A stretch of 64,000 nt of DNA from Bauldia sp. (GTDB lineage: Bacteria; Pseudomonadota; Alphaproteobacteria; Rhizobiales; Kaistiaceae). The notes below the pieces were generated by a model that made no database searches, had not been told where the DNA came from, and saw only the letters and a list, made by a program, of their open reading frames with translations. The position numbers were made by a program, and so were the translations under genes. Below, piece by piece: positions 57,735 to 64,000 of this stretch. Position 1 is the first letter of the stretch, and every line of letters starts with the position of its first letter. The DNA is taken from NCBI GenBank assembly GCA_037200845.1, contig JBBCGQ010000001.1, forward strand, positions 2,965,001-3,029,000, given 5' to 3'.

Positions 57735-57856
57735 GCGCCCCTCCACCGTGCTTCGCACGGTCCCCCTCCCCCGTTTCACCGGGGAGGATCACCCAACCCT
57801 ACCTCCGGTGCTCCCACGTTTACGGGGGAGTTGTCGGCGAAGCCGACTGAGGGGGC
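57735..57856. repeat. GC-rich intergenic inverted-repeat element (family A, divergent copy)
   Basis: About 122 bp in the convergent gap between the CAP and GNAT genes. CCCCTCCACCGTGCTTCGCACGG to CCCCCTCCCCC at the left; at the right GGGGGAGTTGTCGGCGAAGC and CGACTGAGGGGGC. It runs directly up to the stop codon of the GNAT gene. Arms are less regular than in the other copies. Confidence 0.65.
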
Positions 57857-59023
57857 TTAGCCGCGCAGGCGCTTGAGCGTCGCCCGCGCCGAGATTTCGG
57901 CGCGCGCTGCGGCAAGGCCGATGCGGTGCAGCGGGCTGCCGCCCGGCGGACCGACGACCAGCGTGCCGATCGCCAGCCGCCCGCTCCACAGCGCGTCGAT
58001 CATCGGGTGGTCGGCGCTGGCGCAGGAATCGATGCGCATCAGCGTCGGGTCGCTGAACAGCGCCTTCGGCACCTCCAGCATCAACTGGACGCCGGGCGAG
58101 AAACGCGCCCGCTCCTCGTCGTAGGCGATCTTCCACGTGTAGGCAGTCGAGCCGGCCGCGAACGTCACCACCATGGCGATCGGGTTGCCGCCGAGGTCGA
58201 TCGAATCGACGCGCGCGGCCCCCGCTTCGGCGCGGTTGGCGACGACCTCGCGCGCGAATTCCGCCGTCCCGGCATGCGAGATGAGCGCCGTGCCGCGCTT
58301 GCCCTTCCACCCCGCCGCCTCGAGCTGCATGAAAATCTCGAAGCCCGCGCGCACCTCCTGCGGTTCGATCGCAGCGGTGAACTTGACCTCGCCGACATCG
58401 GCAAGCCGCCGCAGCTGACGCCCGATTTCCTTCCGCCGTTTCGCCGGTAGCGCCGCGCGCGGGTCGGTGGCTCCGGACTCGCTCCGCACCAGCGCGGCGC
58501 GCACGTGGCCGTCGAGGACGTCGACCGGGCGCGACTGGCGGAGCGCCGCGGCAACCAGCGCCTTGGCGACCGGCCCCTCGATCGGCAGGTCGGCGGCGAT
58601 CAGGCTGGCGCCGCCTTCGGCCGGCGCGAGGCCGTCGAGCAGCGCGGCGGTCGCCGCCGTCACCGCATCCTCGTCGACCAGCGGCAGGCCGAGCGGCGCG
58701 TAGTCGTGCGCCCACAGCCGGGCCGCCGGAGCGATGCGCCCAAGGCGCACGCGCGTGAACGGCGCCAGCGCCGCCAGCCGGCGATCGGCGTGGCGAACGA
58801 TCGCCAGCGAAACGCCGGCGCCGAGATGGCGCATCGCCGGCAGCGCGAAATCCGGATGGAAGAAGAGATTGTCGCCGACGGCGCGGCCGGAGAGCGCCGA
58901 CCATTCGGGCAGCAACGCCATCGCGCCGTCGAGCGGCGCGACCGCGAACTCCAGACCCGGGCGCGGCGGCGGCGCGCGGCGTGCGCTGCGGATGGCGGTA
59001 TCGAGGATGCCGCTGGCGCTCAT
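57857..59023 (-). CDS. GNAT/FemAB-like acyltransferase (CelD/BioF2 domain type)
   Basis: 388 residues. Two GNAT-like lobes; the C-terminal one contains ALPAKRRKEIGRQLRRLADV, EIFMQLEAAGWKGKRGTAL and TAYTWKIAYDEERARFSPGVQLMLE, which are the diagnostic blocks of the GNAT_6/CelD group that acylates sugars or amino groups in polysaccharide synthesis. The start overlaps nothing: the flippase stop lies 1 bp upstream, so the two are one transcription unit, supporting an exopolysaccharide or O-antigen modification role. Confidence 0.87.
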   Translation of the reverse strand: MSASGILDTAIRSARRAPPPRPGLEFAVAPLDGAMALLPEWSALSGRAVGDNLFFHPDFALPAMRHLGAGVSLAIVRHADRRLAALAPFTRVRLGRIAPAARLWAHDYAPLGLPLVDEDAVTAATAALLDGLAPAEGGASLIAADLPIEGPVAKALVAAALRQSRPVDVLDGHVRAALVRSESGATDPRAALPAKRRKEIGRQLRRLADVGEVKFTAAIEPQEVRAGFEIFMQLEAAGWKGKRGTALISHAGTAEFAREVVANRAEAGAARVDSIDLGGNPIAMVVTFAAGSTAYTWKIAYDEERARFSPGVQLMLEVPKALFSDPTLMRIDSCASADHPMIDALWSGRLAIGTLVVGPPGGSPLHRIGLAAARAEISARATLKRLRG

Positions 59024-59024
59024 A

Positions 59025-60449
59025 TCACGCCGTCTGCGCCGGCGCCGGACGCTGGGGCGTGAAGGCCGTGAAGATCGAGCAGCGGATGCCGAGACGCGTC
59101 GCAGTGATCGTATAGAGCGCGATCGTCTCGGCGGTCAGCGCCAGCGACATGGCGCTCGCCGCGCCTACCAGACCGAAGCGCGGGATGAGCACGAGGTTGA
59201 GGGTGACACAGAACGCGAACGTCAGCGTGTAGACGATCGCGGCGATGCCCTGCTGGCCGGCCATCATCAGCAGCGTCTCGGCCGGCCCGATCGTGGCGCG
59301 GACGAGAATGCCGACCATGAGGATGAAAAGCAGCGGATAGCCGGAGGCGAAGCTTTCGCCGAACAGCGACAGCAGCGGACGGCCGAAGATGAGCAGGAAC
59401 GCCGCCATCGCCAGCGACGGCCAGAAGGTCCAGTGGATCGTGTCGCGCAGGAACGCGACCAGCTTGGTGCGATCGCCGTTGGAGTAATACTGCGAGAAGC
59501 GCTGGGCGCTCCCCGACTTCACCGCGTAGTAGACGAAGTGCACCAGCACCAGCGTCTTGGCGGCGGCGTAGTACACGCCAACACGGTCGGGCTCCATGAA
59601 ATGGCCGACCATGATGATGTCGACGTTGGTGAGCAGGTTGAAGAAGCCCTCGACCAGGAAGATCGGCAGCGCGATCGCCATCCACTGCGCCGGCGCATAA
59701 GCGCGCGGGCCGGGCGGCACCGCCTTGCGCATGCGCCGCGCCAGCGAGACGAGCTGGCCGATCGAGGTGATGTACGTCGCGATGATCACCGCCGCCATGC
59801 CGGTCACCGCATTCGGCTTCCAGCCGAAATGCACCGCCAGCCACATGATCAGCAGGATGAGCAGCGGCCGCACGATGAACGTCGGCCACAGGCTGAGGTC
59901 GGCCCAGTTGAAGGCGCGCGAGAGATTGTCCTGGATCTCCGACAGCGCCATCATCGGCAGCACGATGGCGCCGAGATAGAGCGGGATCAGATAGTAGCCC
60001 TCGACGTTGTCGCCGAAGAAGTAGAGGCCGCCGGCGCCGACGACGGCGAGCACGGTCGCCGCGAGGAATCCCTGGATGCGGCTGCCGATGATGACGCCGC
60101 GCACGAGCTGCACGTCGCCGCGCTGCGTGTACTCCGGCACGAAGCGCAGGATCGCGGTCTGGATGCCGAGGCAGGCGAGGCTGCCGACGATCACCGCGCC
60201 GACCCACACAACGACGAAGACGCCGTATTCGAAATCGCCCATCCAGCGCGCCAGCAGCACCTGGCTGATGTAGGCGATGACGCCGGACATGATGCGCACG
60301 GTGAAGGTGATGAGGGCGATGCGCCGCGACACCGCGCGGTCGTCGCTGTCGTAGAGGATCGAGTCGATCGCCTGCGCCAGCGGCAGGATACGCGACAGCA
60401 ACCTACCCGGGAAAATCCGCTCTACCGCGGCAACCAGTGAAAACCGCAC
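59025..60449 (-). CDS. Polysaccharide flippase (Wzx/MOP superfamily, PST type)
   Basis: About 474 residues with twelve to fourteen hydrophobic helices. N-terminal SRRIALITFTVRIMSGVIAYISQVLLARWMG is the typical first helix pair of MOP flippases (shown as VRIMSGVIAYISQVLLARWM), followed by GDFEYGVFVVVWVG and LGIQTAILRFVPEYTQRGD. It should move lipid-linked sugar units across the inner membrane. The start is uncertain: GTG at 60449 has GGAG with seven-base spacing and is preferred; GTG at 60464 and TTG at 60518 are alternatives. Tightly linked to the acyltransferase downstream. Confidence 0.88.
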   Translation of the reverse strand: MRFSLVAAVERIFPGRLLSRILPLAQAIDSILYDSDDRAVSRRIALITFTVRIMSGVIAYISQVLLARWMGDFEYGVFVVVWVGAVIVGSLACLGIQTAILRFVPEYTQRGDVQLVRGVIIGSRIQGFLAATVLAVVGAGGLYFFGDNVEGYYLIPLYLGAIVLPMMALSEIQDNLSRAFNWADLSLWPTFIVRPLLILLIMWLAVHFGWKPNAVTGMAAVIIATYITSIGQLVSLARRMRKAVPPGPRAYAPAQWMAIALPIFLVEGFFNLLTNVDIIMVGHFMEPDRVGVYYAAAKTLVLVHFVYYAVKSGSAQRFSQYYSNGDRTKLVAFLRDTIHWTFWPSLAMAAFLLIFGRPLLSLFGESFASGYPLLFILMVGILVRATIGPAETLLMMAGQQGIAAIVYTLTFAFCVTLNLVLIPRFGLVGAASAMSLALTAETIALYTITATRLGIRCSIFTAFTPQRPAPAQTA

Positions 60450-60583
60450 CGCCACACTCCGCACCGACCATGACCCGTGGTCGAAGAGTCCAATAAGTGC
60501 TGGCCAATGCTTTGACAATTATCGGGAAATTAGGACTCTCATAAAGGTTAACAAAGGCTTAACCGCACCGGCGAAAGCCGCAA

Positions 60584-61582
60584 CTATTGCCCGCTGCGCG
60601 CCGAGAATCCGGCTATCGCGAGGGGATTAGCCATAAGTGCATCCCGGTCGGGCATGTCGATGCGCGCCTCGCCCAGGAACGCATCGAGGTAGCCCTCGAA
60701 CATCGCCCGGTCGAGGCCATGCGCCACAACCGCGAAGCGCGTCCGGCCGCTCGGCCGGTCGAGGATCGCCGGCGGGTAGAAGAAGCCGCCGATGCCTTCG
60801 ACGATGACGGTATCCTCCGGCGAGGTCGCAACGGCGCCGCGCACGCGGATCAGGTTCGGCCCCTGCAGCATCGCGAGATACTCGAGGAACCGGTCGAGCG
60901 CCGCGAACGGTATCGCGCGCTCGCGCACCGTGGCGAAGGCGTGCACGTCGCCCGCATCGCCCGATCGGATCGCGAGCCACGCATCCAGGTCGCCGCCCTC
61001 GGCATCGAATGCGCGGTGGCCGATGACGTCCGCAACGCCGACGTCGCTCGCATCGACGACGCGCGCATTCAACGCCGTCGCTTCGGCAGACACACCGCGG
61101 GTCGAGACAACCACATCGGCCATCGCCACCTGCCGCACCGTCTCCGGCCGCGCCGCGAAACGCGCCGTCGCATCGACCACGCCGACGATGCCGTCCGGCA
61201 CAAAGCGCAGCGACAGATACGGATGGCGGAGAATCGCGCCGACGATCGCCGCCGGGTCTGCCGCCTCGTCCGCCTCGATGACGACGCGGCCGATCGCGGC
61301 GACGCGTCCGTTGTCGAGATCGCGCAGCAGATTTTCGAGGCTGTCGGTGAGCGCGCCGCGCACGGAGCAGCAGACGCAGCCCGAGCTCAGCGCGATATAT
61401 CCGTCCGCCGCCGTCTCGACGATGCTGCCGGCGAGCGCCACCTCGCCGAAGTCGTTAACGATCACCGCCGTGTTGGCAAACCCCGGCTCGCCGAGCAGCC
61501 GGTTGATCAGCGTCGTCTTGCCGGCGCCGCGAGGACCCGCGACGACGGTGACGGGGATGGGCTTCTTGCGCGCCCGCGCCAT
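60584..61582 (-). CDS. COG0523 (CobW/YeiR)-like P-loop protein with atypical G motifs
   Basis: 332 residues. Walker A GPRGAGKT at 16-23 and the metal-binding CVCC at 69-72 (CxCC of COG0523) are intact, as is the C-terminal CobW_C-like domain (RFAVVAHGLDRAMFEGYLDAF). Two family features differ: the usual ETTG-x-ADP is VIEADEAADP (101-110), and the NKxD/TKxD motif is absent, the position reading VVSTRGVSAE (158-167). The usual role is metal insertion using GTP; altered nucleotide specificity or loss of hydrolysis is possible. It ends 11 bp from dacA's stop in the same unit. Confidence 0.82.
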   Translation of the reverse strand: MARARKKPIPVTVVAGPRGAGKTTLINRLLGEPGFANTAVIVNDFGEVALAGSIVETAADGYIALSSGCVCCSVRGALTDSLENLLRDLDNGRVAAIGRVVIEADEAADPAAIVGAILRHPYLSLRFVPDGIVGVVDATARFAARPETVRQVAMADVVVSTRGVSAEATALNARVVDASDVGVADVIGHRAFDAEGGDLDAWLAIRSGDAGDVHAFATVRERAIPFAALDRFLEYLAMLQGPNLIRVRGAVATSPEDTVIVEGIGGFFYPPAILDRPSGRTRFAVVAHGLDRAMFEGYLDAFLGEARIDMPDRDALMANPLAIAGFSARSGQ

Positions 61583-61593
61583 GGAGTTTGCCT

Positions 61594-62760
61594 TTACGGC
61601 TTCGCCTGGATGACCGTCGGCGATTCTATAGGTTTATCAGGCGCATACGCCGTCGGCGCATTGCCGATCGCGTCGCTCGCCCGCGGCCTTAGATGGGGCA
61701 GCGGCATCTTCGCGGCAAGCTTGGCCGCTGCCTGCGCGGCGTCGGCCGGGCTGAGGTCGGCGCGGCCGGTAAACACCGGCACCGGATCCATCAGCACGAA
61801 GCGCGGGCCGAGCGCCGATTTCACCACGCTGTCGCCGGAAGCCGTCTCGTCGGTCGGCTCCTCCTCGCCCGCGTCCGGATGCTTGCCGCAGATGAGGTCG
61901 TGCAGATCGGCCGGCGCGCCGAGCGTCGGGTTCGCCTGGAAGGTCGCGAGATCGGGCTTGCTGCCGACGAACCAGTTGGCGAAGCCCTCGTCGAGGAGAC
62001 GCGCCCCCGTCTCGTTGCGCTCGTCGGCCGAAGCGGCGCCGAGCACCACCGCGACCAGCGTCCGCCCGTCGCGCTTCGCCGCCGCGACGAGATTGTAGCC
62101 CGACGAGCAGATGAATCCCGTCTTCATCCCGATCGTGCCGCGGTAGCGCTCGAGCAGCGCGTTCTGCGAGCGCAGGACGCGCTTGCCGGCCTTGATCGCC
62201 GGGATGCCGAAATAATCGCGGTACTGCGGAAACTCCGTGAGGATCGCGCGCGCCAGCACCGCAAGGTCGCGCGCCGTCGTGAGCTGGCCGGAGTCGGGCA
62301 GGCCGTTGGCGTTGTCGTAGTGGGTCGATGCCATGCCGAGGCTGGCCGCCGCGGCATTCATCTTCGCCGCGAACTTGGGCTCGCTGCCGCCGACCGTCTC
62401 GGCGACCGCCACGGCGATGTCGTTCGCCGACTTCACCAGCATCATCTTCAGCGCGTTGTCGACGTTGAGAACGGTGCCGACCTTGAAGCCCATCTTGGCC
62501 GGCGCCTGGGCCAGCGCGTGCGCCGAGACCTTCACCGGCGACGTCGGCTTGAGCTTCTCGTCCTTCAGCGCCTGGAAGGTGAGATACGCGGTCATCATCT
62601 TGGTGAGCGATGCCGGATACCAGAGCGCGTCGGACTGGTTGCTGCTCAGCACCTTGCCGGTTTCGACGTCGATCAGGATGGTCGCCGGCCCGTTGGCCGC
62701 GCGCGCCGGCAAGGCCGCAAGGATCAGGAAAATCGCGAATAGCGGCAGCAACCGGCGCAA
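61594..62760 (-). CDS. dacA: D-alanyl-D-alanine carboxypeptidase (S11, DacA-type)
   Basis: Trims the terminal D-Ala from peptidoglycan stems in the periplasm. 388 residues. Signal peptide at 1-22 (LLPLFAIFLILAALPARA); penicillin-binding motifs SLTK (Ser51, Lys54), SAN (110-112) and KTG (212-214) are complete. The C-terminal part has CGKHPDAGEEEPTDE and a Pro/Ala-rich tail rather than a clear amphipathic membrane anchor, as common in Hyphomicrobiales. The start seems to be TTG at 62760, with GAGGGG about 9 bases upstream; no ATG is available near the signal peptide. Confidence 0.94.
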   Translation of the reverse strand: MRRLLPLFAIFLILAALPARAANGPATILIDVETGKVLSSNQSDALWYPASLTKMMTAYLTFQALKDEKLKPTSPVKVSAHALAQAPAKMGFKVGTVLNVDNALKMMLVKSANDIAVAVAETVGGSEPKFAAKMNAAAASLGMASTHYDNANGLPDSGQLTTARDLAVLARAILTEFPQYRDYFGIPAIKAGKRVLRSQNALLERYRGTIGMKTGFICSSGYNLVAAAKRDGRTLVAVVLGAASADERNETGARLLDEGFANWFVGSKPDLATFQANPTLGAPADLHDLICGKHPDAGEEEPTDETASGDSVVKSALGPRFVLMDPVPVFTGRADLSPADAAQAAAKLAAKMPLPHLRPRASDAIGNAPTAYAPDKPIESPTVIQAKP

Positions 62761-62992
62761 CAGCCCAGACCCCTCGTTGGCGGCAGATCGGCCGCGCTCG
62801 GTTTCGTCTCCCCGCGGCCCTTCCTAACCGATTTTCCGGCGCCTTTGCAAAGCACCGAAATGTGTCGGCTGGTGCTTTCCTCGGCAAGTGCGACAATAAT
62901 CGGCAGGCGCCCGGAAATGGCGGTTCCGTGCGCCGTGCGGGGCAGACTGGCGCCAACCTTGCATTGCCGGCCGGGAAAGAGACGATCGCCTG

Positions 62993-63844
62993 ATGAGCCT
63001 CGCCGAGATAGCCGACCCACCCCCAGCCGCCGCCCGCCCGACGCTGGAACGCGTACGCGGGGCGGCGCGAATTGCGTTCAACGCCGACGGCGGCGTGACG
63101 CGGCTCGCCGAAAATTTCCAGTCGGGCTCGGCCAAGGCAAGATTCCCGAGGTCGCGTCCGGGCGAAGCCCCGCAGGTCGTGCTGCTCAACACCGCCGGCG
63201 GCGTCACAGGCGGCGATCGCCTGAGCTTCGCCGTCTCGGTCGGCCCGCACGCCAGCGGCGTCGCCACGACGCAAGCCGCGGAGCGCATCTACCGCCGCAG
63301 CGACGGCGTCGCCCACATCGACACGATGCTGACCGTTGCGGACGGCGCCTCGCTCGACTGGCTGCCGCAGGAGACGATCCTCTTCGACCGCTCCGCGCTG
63401 AAGCGGACACTCACCGCGGACGTGCACCCGACCGGCCGCCTGCTGGCGGTGGAGGCGATCCTGCTCGGCCGCACGGCGATGGGCGAGCAGATCCGTAACG
63501 CCGCGCTCGCCGATAGCTGGCGCATCCGCCGCGGCGGCAAGCTCGCCTTCGCCGATGGCCTCCGCTTCGACGGCGACAGCGTCGCCATCCTCGCCAACGG
63601 CGCCACCGGCGGCGGCGCTGTTGCCGTCGCGACGCTGGTGCTGATCGCGCCCGACGCGGAAGCGGCAATAGACACCGCACGCGCCGCCCTCGCCGATGCC
63701 AGAAGCGAAGCCGGCGCCTCGGCCTGGAACGGCATCCTCGTCGCCCGCCTCGCCGCGCCCGATGGACAAACGCTGCGCGCCGATCTCATCCGCTTGATCG
63801 AGGCGCTCCGCGGCGTCACGATGCCCGGCAACTGGCTGTGCTGA
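62993..63844 (+). CDS. ureD: Urease accessory protein UreD
   Basis: First component of the UreDFG complex that delivers nickel to apo-urease. 283 residues; family blocks are [62 protein letters not shown] and [12 protein letters not shown] near the end. Start ATG at 62993. It opens a urease operon with ureA 10 bp downstream, and is divergent from dacA across a 232-bp gap that should hold its promoter. Confidence 0.95.
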   Translation: MSLAEIADPPPAAARPTLERVRGAARIAFNADGGVTRLAENFQSGSAKARFPRSRPGEAPQVVLLNTAGGVTGGDRLSFAVSVGPHASGVATTQAAERIYRRSDGVAHIDTMLTVADGASLDWLPQETILFDRSALKRTLTADVHPTGRLLAVEAILLGRTAMGEQIRNAALADSWRIRRGGKLAFADGLRFDGDSVAILANGATGGGAVAVATLVLIAPDAEAAIDTARAALADARSEAGASAWNGILVARLAAPDGQTLRADLIRLIEALRGVTMPGNWLC

Positions 63845-63854
63845 GGGGGATGGA

Positions 63855-64000
63855 ATGAATCTGACGCCGCGCGAGAAGGACAAGCTGCTGATCGCCACCG
63901 CCGCGATGGTCGCGCGCCGGCGGCTGGAGCGCGGCGTCAAGCTCAACCATCCCGAAGCCATCGCCCTCATCTCCGACTTCGTCGTCGAGGGCGCCCGCGA
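63855..64000 (+). CDS. ureA: Urease subunit gamma (3'-truncated by window edge)
   Basis: The visible part encodes [20 protein letters not shown], then [20 protein letters not shown] and DFVVEGAR, the unmistakable start of UreA. ATG at 63855 follows GAGGGGGA. The gene runs off the window with about half its length present. Urease hydrolyses urea to ammonia and CO2; ureBC and ureEFG are expected just beyond. Confidence 0.97.
   Translation, partial: MNLTPREKDKLLIATAAMVARRRLERGVKLNHPEAIALISDFVVEGAR

Noticed and set aside
61637-63970. 777-codon minus-strand frame spanning dacA and ureD
   Set aside because: It crosses a divergent promoter gap and two recognised genes; a shadow frame.

Overview
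This 64 kb window is chromosomal DNA from a high-GC alphaproteobacterium, most likely of the order Hyphomicrobiales (Rhizobiales). The evidence is gene content and order rather than a database match: cobS/cobT cobaltochelatase subunits beside a J-domain protein and bolA; a DUF4167 protein; the block rpmB - DUF3108 - SUV3-like helicase - S4 protein - fdxA - carD - rpoH - M48 protease; and secA divergent from a parvulin-argJ-mutT cluster. There is no phage, IS, integrase island or CRISPR array. It is mostly housekeeping DNA, with unusual intergenic elements and a few odd genes.

Layout. 1-8.3 kb: the end of an M23 peptidase gene, a DUF2066 protein, clpB on the minus strand, an orphan membrane protein, a MOSC protein and the DUF4167 protein. 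8.7-14.2 kb: a minus-strand run prmC, prfA, ptsP (EI-Ntr) and lysC. 14.4-17.6 kb: a small accessory cassette (an internally duplicated unknown protein, a TetR regulator with a perfect 26-bp palindromic operator between them, and an MFS exporter) lying between lysC and ubiG. 17.7-22.8 kb: ubiG, a YCII-like protein, a tightly overlapping set (DUF1178, nitrilase-fold amidohydrolase, grxC, comF), an NDUFAF5-like methyltransferase, a small membrane protein and mutT. 23-28.3 kb: argJ, a parvulin, secA. 28.5-31.9 kb (minus): YafK-type L,D-transpeptidase, accA, xerD and a 49-residue membrane protein. 32-37.5 kb: aroK, aroB, a HlyC/CorC-type CBS protein, a geranylgeranyl-reductase-like flavoprotein, a four-helix membrane protein, bolA. 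37.6-43.4 kb: J-domain protein, cobS, an antisense coiled-coil gene, cobT, a phytase-like esterase, a beta-barrel outer-membrane protein. 43.5-51.5 kb: rpmB, a broken DUF3108 gene, helicase, S4 protein, fdxA, carD, rpoH. 51.6-64 kb: M48 protease, nuclease-like protein, tRNA-Arg(CCT), rfbD, two tandem alpha/beta-hydrolase paralogues, an ICMT-like methyltransferase, a CAP lipoprotein, a GNAT acyltransferase with a polysaccharide flippase, a COG0523-like P-loop protein, a D,D-carboxypeptidase, and the start of a urease operon (ureD, ureA).

Functionally the genes cover envelope building and turnover (M23, YafK, DacA, M48, flippase, SecA, parvulin), stress and proteostasis (ClpB with a sigma-32-like promoter, RpoH, CarD), shikimate, arginine, aspartate-family, fatty-acid, ubiquinone and cobalamin biosynthesis, and nitrogen signalling or acquisition (PtsP, urease).

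The most notable points: two families of GC-rich inverted-repeat elements found only downstream of genes, one of which supplies the last nine codons of a flavoprotein; the palindrome-controlled TetR cassette; a DUF3108 gene broken by a stop codon and three frameshifts in an otherwise intact cluster; an S4-domain gene that appears to start at CTG; three DnaA-box-like sites spaced exactly 11 bp apart; and a COG0523-family protein that keeps its P-loop and CxCC metal motif but lacks the NKxD guanine-specificity motif.
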